64,000 bases of DNA from the NCBI GenBank assembly GCA_023846275.1, contig JAIUJO010002491.1, forward strand, positions 27,734-91,733. The letters are read 5' to 3'. This DNA is from Vanilla planifolia (taxonomy: Eukaryota; Streptophyta; Magnoliopsida; Asparagales; Orchidaceae). The translations under genes and the position numbers were made by a program. The notes beneath the pieces were generated by a model, which had not been told where the DNA came from, searched no databases, and saw only the letters and a program-made list of their open reading frames with translations. This document shows, piece after piece, positions 11,101-23,123 of the stretch; within the stretch, counting starts at the first letter, position 1, and each line of letters begins with the position of its first letter.

Positions 11101-14100
11101 ATGAAAGCTGATCAAGAGGAACAAAATAATATAGCTACATCAAATTAAAAGCTTTTAAAAACTAAATCAAATTATATAGGAAATTACATTCTAACATGCT
11201 AAGGGATTGAGTATAACATACGCCATCGTAATATTAAGTAAAAAAATACGTGTTTCTTAAGGTGTGCCAAACTACTAGATAATAAATATTTTGAAAAAAA
11301 ATATATATTTATTTGGATAAAGGCTCTTATGACTAGTCTAATGACTTTTGCTTTGTCAAGACTAGACCTTATTTTTAATTACTACTAAATTCCAAAACAA
11401 ATAGGCTTAAACCATAATAAATAATTATTTTCATATTAAGTAAATTTATATTGGTGCTTAAATAAGATATGTTGAAAATGTTCAATTTTTTAAATTAAAT
11501 AAAATATAAATGTAATGAAAAAAAATAAATTATCATAATAAAATAACAAAAATAAAAGTAGAATGTTTGAATAAATGAGATAATTTGTAAGAGAATGTTA
11601 CATTCCATGACACATAGTAGATCAAGTGACACATCTTTGATTGCCATGTTATGAATGAATAAGAATGTCTCATAAAGCATACTAAAGCTATAAAATATAA
11701 AAATATTTAAAAATGAAACAATGAATATTTAGTTAGAAAGAACTTGTCAAACATAGTCTAGTAATGTTTATTTTATCTCGATCAGACATAATTTGAAATT
11801 TTTATGAATTATAAAAAAAATAAGAATACATAATAATAAATTATTGACATAATGTTAAGAAAACATATATAAAAGCTAAAATTTTATAAATTGAAGTAAT
11901 ACAATATAACCAAATCAAAGCGACATAATTATTGCAAGATAAAAGATTTAATTCAATTGTAAAATTACAAAGCTAGATAAAAAATCTTTAAAAAATGAGA
12001 TAATTTATATAAAAAATTTGTACACCAACATGCTAAAGAGATTGAGTATAATACTCTTGATGGTCGAATTTGCAATGTATAAAAATTTCTCATAAAACAC
12101 ATAAAACCCATTTTAAATGAAATATCTAAAAAGAAAAAATTGAATATTTAATTTGATAAAACTCATGGAGTTGAGTCCAAGAAAGTTTTTCATATTGATC
12201 ATACATCATTTGGAATTATAGTAGATTACAAAAGTAAAAAGGCATAAATAATAACATTATTTTACTTAAAGGATGTAAAGTAAGAGGTAAATTACAAATT
12301 TTTGGTAATATAATCAAATCAAAGTAAAATATTAAAATAAAATATGTAGGAAAGTTGCATTAAGAGATACTAATGACTTGAGTGCAATTTCCTTTATCTT
12401 CAAATTAGGTATGAATAGGAATGCCCTTCATATGACTACAAACTTATCAAAAATGTAATATTAGAAATATAAAAATGAATACTTATCTATATAGAACTTT
12501 TTGAGATAAGTTCCACAATATTTGCTTGAACATGTCTCTCATTGTGTGTAGGATTAGGGAATTACAAAAGTAAATAAATATAAAATGTTATGAAATTACC
12601 ATTACAAAATCATGTAAATATATATTAAAAAGAAAAATGTGTTGAATTGAAAGAAAATAAATTAAAAAATCTATGCAATGTAATTTTCACACTAGAATAT
12701 TTAGAGTTATTTTATAGTATAACCAGATGAATGTAAAAAACTTCCAAAAAATGATATAAATTGTAAGCAAAAGTTCTAATTTAGGACAATTATGATACCA
12801 TATGTAATATTTTCAATTGTCAAACTAAGTAAGAATTAAATGCCGCATAAATAATCCTAAACTAATAGAAAATAAAATGTTTTAAAATATAAAATGAATA
12901 TTTAGTTTCATAGAGCTCCTCAGAATGAATGCAATGATGCTTTTCTGTCTCAAACTAAAAGTTCATAACATAGTGAACTACAAGATCACATATAAATAAA
13001 TAATAATAAATTACTCTTTTAACATTACATACATATATAATAAAGCTAAAATGTGATAAATATAGGTATTGTAATAGAACCAAATCCAAGGGCTATAAAT
13101 GTCACATTAAAAGTGATTTAGAGCTAGGGAGAGATATAAACAAATCAACGAAAAAAATTTAATAAAATGAGATAAATTATGCTTGAAAGTTGCAGTCCAA
13201 GTTACTAAGGAGATCAAGTGTAATAACCTCAATTATCAAATTAGGTACAAATCAAAATGTATGATAAATAGGAAAAAAACCTTAGAAAGAAAATATAAAA
13301 AAAATACAAAGGCATATGTAGTTGAACAAGGCTCATTAACATGAGTCGAATAATAATTTTTGTCTCGATTATACCTTGTTAAGAATTACTATGAATTACA
13401 AGTGGAAATAAATATTAATAATAACAAATTATTATTTTTATATTATATAGATATATTTTAAATTTGAAATATGATAAATTGAAGAAATGCAATGTAACTA
13501 AATAAAAGTAATTTAAAGCTAACATGATAGGTGCTATATAGATACTTTGTGATTAAATCATATAAAAGAATAAAAACGAATAAAAAAATATATTGTATAC
13601 AAAAGTAACATTCAAAGGTAATATGGAGATCAAGTGTAAAATCATTAATCCTAAAATCCTAGTTGAATCAACAATGTTTTGTAAAGTCTGCCAAAACCTT
13701 AGAGAGTAAAATATTTAAAATATTAAAAAGAGTATCTAGTTTGATAAAGCTAATAAAGACAAGTATAATGATATTTGTTATGTCTTGATTAGTCCTTGTT
13801 TAGAAATATTATAAATTAAAAAGTCAAAAGCTTAAATAATAATACATTATTATTTAAATATTAAGTAAATGCATATTAAAAATGACATAAATTGAGTTAA
13901 TATAAAATAGCCAAATTGAAACAATGTAATTATCACAAGTCAAATTATTTTAAGCTATAGAGCAATATTACTACATCATAGTTGAAACTTTGATAGGATA
14001 AAATAAATTAAATTGATTATTACATTCCAAGAAATTGAGGTGTTAGATTGTAGCTTCATTGATCATTAAATTGTGTATGAATTAAAATATTTCATAAAGT

Positions 14101-17100
14101 GTGGCAAAATCATAGAAAAAAATTATTTGTAAGTTTAGAAAAGAATATTTTAATTGGATAGAGTATAAGAAATTCAGTCAATTGAATTTTTTTCGACTTA
14201 ATCTGACTTTATTTAAGCTTTTTGTGAATTATCAAAGTTAATAAGCATAAGGACATCAAAACAAACACTTTGGAGTAAAACTTATAAATTATGAAGTTAG
14301 TTACATTTTAAAACACTAAGGACTAGATTATTAAAAAATGTACAAACCAAAATGTCTCATAAACCTTACATAAATTATCGAAAAAAACATTTAAAAATAT
14401 ATATTAGTATACAAATGGATAGAGCTAATCAAGGCAATTTTAATGAATTTTTTTTCATCTTAGTCAAGCCTTATTTGGAATTTTGATGAACTACCAATAT
14501 AAAAAAAATAAATAAACAATAAAAACTTATTTTTTTAATATTAGTAAATAGTATTATACTTGAAATGAGGTTAATTAAATTAATGGAATATAATTAAATC
14601 AAAGTTATGTAAAGGTCAAATAAAAGGAAATTTAGTGTTTCATTATAATGTATCAAAATCAATAGAAAACATTTCAAGAAAAATGACAAATTCTACAAGA
14701 AAGTTGCATTATAGGTTACTAAGGCAGTCATGTGTAGCATGGTTGATCTTCAAATTTGGTAAAAATATAAATATTTCACAAACCATTAAAACCCTTATAA
14801 AGAGGCACACAAAAATATAGTAATAATTATTTAATTTAATAGAGCTCATAGCGAATAGTCAAATGATGCAAGTTTTATCTCTGTTGAGCCTTGATTGTAA
14901 TATATATTAACTTTAAGAAGATATGACTTCAAGCATTGTAATATAATAAAATTAAAGTAATTTAAAGGTTGAAAGATAAGGGAATTACAGTATCATAATA
15001 ACATACATTTAAAAAGATTAAAAAAATTAAAGAAAATGGATAAAAATTTTGGCAATATTGTATTCCAAGATACTAAGGAGATCAAGTGCAACATCTCTAA
15101 TCATCAAATCAAGTGTACATCAAAATGCCTTATAAAACATATAAAAATAATATAAAATAAATATTTTAAAATATATAAATAAATATTTAATTTGATAGTG
15201 CACATCATTATAATTCAAACAACATACATTTTATTTAAATTAGAACTCATTGCGAAGTATCGTGAGTAATTATAAAAATAAACATAAATAATAATAAATT
15301 AATAATTTATATTTAAGTGATTGGATTTTGAACATAAGTTAAACAAAAGCAATGTCGTACAATAAAATCTAAGCTATGTAAAGGTCATGTAAGTGGTCAT
15401 TTAGAGTGACATAATGATATAACAAAATAAAAAAAATTTAAAAAACAAAGATAAATTTTCTAAGAAAGATGCTTTCAATGATACTAAAGTTAACAAATAG
15501 ATAGAGTCTAACAAACTAGATTTTCATTGTAAGTATTAATCAAAGTTTATTATAAACAATGTCTAAGCTAAAAAAATAAAATATTTTAAAATATTGCAAT
15601 GAATATTTATTTGGATAAAGCTCATCGAGAGAAGTTAAATGATATTTGTTTTTTTCTTGATTACACCTCCTTTGGAATTACATTTAATTACATATGCATA
15701 AATAATAATAAATTATAATTTTAACATCATATAAATAGAAATTAAAATTGAAATTAAATGAAATAAAGCATCTTAATATAGCTAAAATGATGTGAAAATT
15801 TTGAAAAATTAGATAAATTAGTGACAAATTTTTATTTCAATAGAATCAGAAAATCAAGTGTAACATCATAATTTTTTTAATCTAGTACGAACTAAAATGT
15901 CTAGAACATACAAAAAATATTTAATTCTATAGAGCTTGATTTAAACGATATTTATTTCATCTTGATCGAACCTTATCATGAATAAATTATTATTTTAGAA
16001 TAAAGATCATATATCTTAAAGATTGTATTAAAAGGATGAAAAATGTCATTACAGAAGAGATTTAGTGTACCATAGTAATACATCAAAATCAAACTAAACA
16101 ATTTGAAGAAAAAGGTAAAGTGTATAGGAAATTTACATCCCATGATGCTAAGCAGACCGAGTATAACATCCTAATTATCTTATCAAGTTGAATGAAAATA
16201 TGCACAATGCATGGTAAAATCATGAGACACAAAATACTTAAAAAAATAGTAATAGAAGTTACTTCAATTGAATTTATAAAAATGAGTCCAATGACAGATC
16301 TTTCCTTGGTTAGACCACTTTTGGATTACTCTAAATTTCCAAATTAAATAACAACTAAAAATAATAAATGATTATTTTAACATTAAGTAAATGTATTACA
16401 TATTTGAAATGAGATAATTTGATGCAATCAAATTTAGTAAAATGAAAGAATTTCAAGAGGTCTTATGATTAGTGAAAAGAGATAAATGTTATAAGAAACA
16501 TTCCATTGAAAATACTAAGAATACTGAATGTAACATCCTCACTAATTAAATAAGGTACGAATGTATATATCTATTGAAGCCTAGTAAGACCATAGAAAAA
16601 AATGTTATTAATTTCAAATTAATAATTAATATGATAAAGCTCATTAGGAATAGTCAAACAACATTTGTTTACTCTTGATTAGACCTCACTTGGAATTATA
16701 TCAAATTGACAAAATAATAAAATATTAATAACAAGAAAAATTATTTTAACAGTAAGTAAATATATAATAAAGCACAAAAAATTTATATTAAAGAAAGTAA
16801 TATTCCCAAATTAAAACATCTAAAGGTCACATGAAAGTAGATTTAGAGTTCTATATTAATATTATAAAATCAAAGAAAAAAATTATAAAATAGGATAAAT
16901 TATATAGGAAAGTTTGCATTCTAAAATATTTGTAAGATCCAGTTTGACATCCTTGACTATCAAATTAGGTATGAATCTATTGTCTATAAAATTTATAACA
17001 AAATTTAGAAAAAATATTTAGAAATATACAAAACATTTTATAGCTAAATAAACCTCATGAAGAGAAGTCTAACAAAGTTCATTTCATATCGATCAGACAT

Positions 17101-20100
17101 TGTTTATAATTAAAATGAATCATAAAAATTGAAAACCATAAATAATAACAAAATTTTTTTTCATTTTTAATTAAATATGTTTTTAATCTAAAAAGAAAAG
17201 ATTTAAAGTAATATAATATGAGAAAGTCAAAGTATTGTAATGGCCACATCAGAAGGGACTTAGAGTTTCAAATTATTATAAGCAAATAAAAAGCAAAACA
17301 TTTAAAGAAATGAGTTTAGCAGAAAAAGAAAGCTACATTCTAAGACATTAAAGATATTAAGTGTGACATACTCAAACATTAAAATAACTTTGAGTCAAAA
17401 TATCTCAAAAACCATGTCAAATATTAGAATGTAAAAATTTTAAAAGTATTAATATAAATTAATATCTAATTGGATTGAACTCATTTCTTCCAATTAATTA
17501 ATTTTTTGTCTTCTTAATAAATCCATATTTGCTTTTTTTATAAATTAATAAATTAAATAAGCATATGTTGTAATAAATTATTATTTTCTTATTAATTAAA
17601 TATATATTGAAGAAGAAATGAGATTAATTGAGTCAAAAATTGTAATGGTCACATGACAATTGAATTATAATTTCATATTGACATTGAAAAAGTAAAGTAA
17701 AAAAAAGTTTAAAAAATGGGATAAATTTTTTAGTAATGTCATATTGTTATATAATAATGAGATTAACTATGTTGTACTAGATGGTAAAATTGAATTATTT
17801 TGTAAAGCCATTCCAATAAAAAATATTTCAAAATATTAAAATTAATATTTTATTAGATAAAGCTTATTGAGATGATTCAAATAGAATTATCTTATGTTGA
17901 TCAAAAAATATTTTGAATTAATATTAATTAAGAAATTAAAAAAGTATAAATAATAACAAAATATTATTTTTAAACTAAGCATTTACTTTTAAATCTAAAA
18001 TACGATAAATTAAAAAAATGTGGAATAACAAAATGAAAGTGATGTAAAAGTCACACGATTAAAAAGTTTGACTAACACAGTGAGATAACCAAATCAAATA
18101 AAAATATTTGTAAAGATGAGATAAATTTCACTAAAACTTGCCATTCCAAAGTACTAAAGGAGATCAAGTGTATCAAGCTAGTTTAGCAAATTAGGTTTTA
18201 TTAAATTATGATTTAAACCTTGACAAAGCACTAGAAATAGAAAAGGATATTTGATTATATAGGGCATATAGAGATGAGTCCAAAGACACTGATTTTGTAT
18301 CTACTGGACCACATTCACAATTATTAAAAATTACCAAATTAAATAAAACGATAATAACCGATTATTATTTTAATACTATGCAAATATATATTAAAATTAA
18401 GATGAGAAAAATTAAAAATATGCAATATATTGAAATCATGAAATTTAATGGACATAAAAGAGAGGATTTAAAAAGTAATATAACAAAATGAAATCAAAAT
18501 ATGTAAATAAATTAGTTCAAAATATAGAAATGAATATCTAATAGATTTATCTTATCATGTTGGTCCAATAATGTCTATTTCAACTTTACAAAAATTGTTA
18601 TGAATTTCCAAAGAAAACTAGTTAAATAATAACAAAGTTTTTTTAAACATTTAGTAAATATGTAATAAAGTTTAAATCAGTTAAATTGAAGCAATAAGAA
18701 ACAACAAAATCATAGAAATGTAAAGGCCTTTCGATTAGAGAAAAGAGAAATAAAAGCATAATCCATGACACAAAAGCCATCAAGTGTAATATCCTCATTG
18801 ACCAAACAGTCTATAAATTAAAATATCACATAAAGTTTTTCAAACCCATAGACAAAAAATATGTGTAAATTTTAAAATAATTATTTAATCAGGCCTACCT
18901 CATTGAGATGAATACTACCATAATTATTTCATCTTGATCAAAACTTTTTTTGAATTACTACAAATTACAAATTTAAATAAGAACTAAAAATAAGAAATTT
19001 TTATTTTAATATTAAATGAATATTTATTAAAGTTAAAATGAGTTAAATTAAAGAAAAGTAATATATCTAAATCAAACTGGTAAAAAATTGCATAAGAGGA
19101 GATTTATTGTCTTCTCGTATTGTAATAAATGAAAAGTGAAACATTTGAAGAAATTGTATAAAATGTGCTTGAAATTTGCATACCATAGTTCTTAGGAGAT
19201 CAAGTTTAACATAATAGTTGTCATATCAGATACGAGTCAAATATCTCTTAGAAATTGCTTGAATACATAGTGGGTTAGATCATTTCAAGGTTAGCCCAAT
19301 GATGTTTGTTTAATCTCCATTAGATGTTGTTTCGAATATTTATGAGTTACAAAACTAAAAAAAGTATAAAAGATAAGAACATTTTAATGTTTAATATATA
19401 TAAAATCTAAAATGAGATAAATTGAAGCAATGTTATATGACCAAATCAAAATGATGTTTTAAGACAAATGAAAAAGAAACTATTATTTTAAAGTAACATA
19501 GACGAATAAAATAAAACAATTGAAGAAATGAGCTTTATTTTGTAGGAAAGTTGCATTATAACATACTAATCAAGTGAAGTGTAACATCCTAGATGATAAT
19601 AAAATATTTAAAAAATTAAAATTTAGCTAGAAAAAGCTCTTCGAGTTTAGTTGAACAAAGCTTGCTTCATCGTAATTAAACCATGTTTGTAATTACTCAA
19701 AATTAAAAAAGGTAAAAATTATAACTAATAATAAATTATTCAAATATTATTATATTAATATATAGTAAACCTAAATATGATAAACTGAAGTAATGTATTT
19801 TAATCAAATAAAAAAACTATAAAAATCACATGAGTTAAGAATTATAGTTTATTATTAATATAATAAAACCAAAGTAAAAACTTTGTGAAAATGCCATATT
19901 TAGTGTGAGAAAGTTGAATTCTTAGATTCTAAATCTTGCATTGTAAAATAAAAAAGTTTCCTCATTCCCGTCAAAACTCTAAAATATTAAATATTTCAAC
20001 TATAAGAATAAATGTTTACTTAGATAGAGCTCTTTGAGACTAGTCCACTGACATTTGTTTTGTTTTAATTGCATGTCATTTGGAGTTAATCCGAGTTGCC

Positions 20101-21040
20101 ATAGTAAATAACAATAAATAATAACAAATTATTAATTTAACATTGAGCATGTTTATTTTAAAGATAATTTTAAATAAACTGAAGTAATGAAATATAACTA
20201 AAATAAAGTGATGTAAATGTCTCATGAATGGAGATTTAAAGTTATGTTGTTATAATTGGAAATAAAAGCAAACTATTTGAGGAAATGACATAAATTCAAT
20301 GAAAAAATAACATTCTAAGATAGTAATGATAATTAGAAGATCAATTGACATCATTCATTGTCATATCAAGTGCTAATCAAAATATCTTACAAATCTTTGC
20401 AAAACCCAAAATAAAAATATTGAATAATAGAGAAATGAATATTTTATTGGATAAAGTTCATCATTACAATCCAAATGGCATTATTTTCTCCTCGATCTAA
20501 CTTTGTTTCGAATTAGTATGAATTAATGAAGTTAAATAAGTAAAAATAGTATTAAATTATTATTTTAAAATAATGTAAATATATATTAAAACTAAAATGA
20601 GATCAACTGAACAAATGTATTATAATGAAACTAAAGTGATTTATAGTGCACACATGAGAATATTTTTAGTTTTGCAACAATATAATAAAATGATAGTATA
20701 AAATTTAAAGAAATATAATAAATTGTTAAAGAAAAGTGAATTCAATGACACTAAAGAGATCGAGTGTAACAACTTCAATCAACAAATTATGTATAAATCA
20801 AAAATATCTCTTAGAGTTTACCAAAATCATAGAAAATAAAACATTTAATAGTATTTAAATAAATACTTAAATAGATTAATCTCATTGGGATGAGTCCAAA
20901 GATGCTTATTATTGCTTATTTTGAACTCAATTCCAATTAATTTGATTCACCAAAATAAATATGCATGAAAAAAAAGAAATTATTATTTTATTATCCACTA
21001 AATATATATTGAATTTTAAATTAATCAAATAGAAATAATG
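8172..21040 (+). repeat. Diverged ~420-bp satellite array, segment 1
   Basis: Head-to-tail monomers with a fixed order of blocks: a GAGCTCATCGAGATGAGTCC-like block, 'tttcatctcgatcagacc', 'tttggaattactatgaatta', 'aataataaattattatttta', 'atattaaagctaaaatgag', 'taatataaccaaatcaaag' (twice), 'gttgcattccaagatacta', 'gatcaagtgtaacatcc', 'atcatcaaatcaggta', 'tctcataaagcatgcc', 'aaaatatttaaaaatat'. Spacing of the first block is close to 420 bp in full monomers, for example 12913, 13329, 13747 and 14161. Shorter monomers of about 260-400 bp are common. Monomers differ strongly from each other and share no conserved reading frame. Strand is defined by this block order. No genes are supported in this stretch. 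Confidence 0.9.
10620..10715. repeat. 21-bp direct repeats flanking a TA tract
   Basis: A 21-bp A+T-rich sequence beginning aacatttaaatt is repeated exactly at 10620-10640 and 10695-10715, with a TATATA tract (about 10671-10686) between them. The monomer containing it has lost the second half of its GAGCTCAT block (break at about 10598). This is consistent with a slippage or recombination scar inside the satellite. Confidence 0.7.
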
Positions 21041-21337
21041 AGAGGATTGGTTCCTCCTCCACATTGGTCTTCCATGAGTGATAAGAGAATGGAAGATTTT
21101 GATCGTCAGACCTGAGCAGTTGTGACTATGGTGTTCATGGCTTAAGGCACACATGGGTTGACTTTCTTTCTTAGAGTTGGGACTAAAGGAACAAAACTAG
21201 CAGGCACAGATGAAAGGCCTCTGTAATTCACATCATCCGCAAAGGAAGGAGAGGCATAAGCAAAATCTAGAGAGCCGGGCCAATATGATTTGAGTCAAGA
21301 GGGGGCCATTTTCATTTTCATATATTTCATCATCAAC
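21041..21337. other. G+C-normal island of unknown origin inside the satellite
   Basis: About 300 bp with roughly 43-45% G+C (counted by eye over several lines), against a very A+T-rich satellite on both sides. The satellite stops at 'ttaatcaaatagaaataatg' and resumes at 'aaaatttaaaatgaaaaatt'. About 80 bp of the monomer are missing, so it is a replacement or insertion with a deletion. Both strands show gene-like composition but every frame has stops. A minus-strand frame gives a short open stretch including SLDFAYASPSFADDVNYRG. I do not recognise it. It could be organellar DNA, a captured nuclear gene fragment or a retroelement scrap. No repeats flank it. Confidence 0.7.
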
Positions 21338-23037
21338 AAAAAAAATTTAAAATGAAAAATTTGAGAAGTTAGATAAATTATACTAGAACATTTATTTCAA
21401 AGATACAAAGTTGATCATGTGTAAAATCTTTAAATAATAAGTTAGATTTAAATCAAGTTGTCATGTAAAGTATGCTTAAGCCATAGAAAATAAAATATTT
21501 AAAAATATGGAAATATCTTTTATTTGGATAGACTTATGTCTATACTAGTCTAATGATGTTGTTTTGTCTTGATTAGACCTCGTTTAGAATTACTAATAAT
21601 TATAATAATAAAAACTAAGAAATAATAACAAATAATTATTTTGTTAATTAACAAATAGATATTAAAGTTAAAATGGTATAAATTGAAGGAATGTAAAATA
21701 AAAACATCATAGCGATGTAAAAGTCATATGAGATGTGAATTGTAGTTTTATTGTAATCTAACTAAATAAAAGAAAAAGATTGAACAAATGCGATAAACTT
21801 TAAATGAATCTTGTATTCCAAGAAACCATTATGTTCATGTGAACATCCTCATTTTTCAAATTAGATACAAATTAAAATATCTCATAAAACATTTAATAAT
21901 CATAAAAATTTAATATTTAAAATTAGAAAAAAAAACTTAAATATAACTAAATTTTTAAAAAATTAAAAAAATCATATTAACAAAAAAAGCCTGTCGATAT
22001 AGTGACATTTTGTTTGCCTAGATCTAACATCCTTTTTAATTGCTACGAATTACCACATTGATAAATATAAATAATAACAATCAATTATTTTTTTAATACT
22101 CATGAAATATATTTTAAAAATAAAATAAGATAAATTGAAGATAGGAAATATAACTGAATCAAAGCAAGAGAAACATCACAAGAGTGGAACTATAAAGTAA
22201 CATAGTGATAAAACAAAATCAAGCCCAAACTTTTCAAGAAATGACAAAAGTTTCACTAGAAAATTGTGTTTCATGTTACAATAATGAGATCGATTATAAG
22301 ATCCTTGATCGTAAAATTAGGTAAGAATAAAAACTCGTAATAAAGCATAGTAAAAATAATAGAAAATACAATATTTAAAATGTAAAAATAAATGTTTAAT
22401 TCCATAGAGCTCATCGAGACGAGTCCAATAATCTTGGTTTCAACTTGATTCGACCATATTTGGAATTACTTTAACTTGCGTAAGTAATAAAGCATTCATA
22501 GTAATAAATTATCATGTTAATATTATGGAAACTAATATTAAATTTCAATGTAATATAGTAATATCAAAGTAATATAGAGGTCACATGAGAGGAGATTTAT
22601 ATTTATATAGTAATAAAACCAAGTAAAAATTAAAAACTTTGAAAAATTAGATAAATTGTATGAAAAAGTTCAATTCCAAGACGAAAGAGATCAAATGTAA
22701 AAACATTGATAATGAAAAAAGTTATTTGTTAAAATTACTAATAATTCATCGCAATGCCATAAAATCTAAAATATTTAAAAATATTGAAGTGAACATTTAT
22801 GTAGATAGAACATGTTGATACCAGAACAATGATGATGATTTTGTCATGATGAGACCTTATTATGAATTACATTGAATTAATAAAATAAACAAGCAAAAAT
22901 GAAAGTAAAGTATTATTTTAATCATAAATAAATATATATTGAAGCTAAAATGAGGTTAATTAAAGCATTAAATTATAACCAAATGAAAGTGGTGTGAATG
23001 TTTCAAGATAAAAGATTTAGAGTTAAGTAGTAATATG

Positions 23038-23038
<1 letters not shown>

Positions 23039-23120
<82 letters not shown>
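23039..23120. repeat. (TA)n microsatellite
   Basis: About 77 bp of uninterrupted TA dinucleotides (23044-23120), preceded by short TATG interruptions. It sits exactly at the monomer position that normally reads 'agtaatataaccaaatc', so it has probably expanded from that TAATATA core. It creates a spurious minus-strand frame of alternating Tyr and Ile. Confidence 0.95.

Positions 23121-23123
<3 letters not shown>

Noticed and set aside
21041..21337. Confident call of a mitochondrial or plastid insertion
   Set aside because: Composition suits organellar DNA but I cannot match it to a specific gene by eye.
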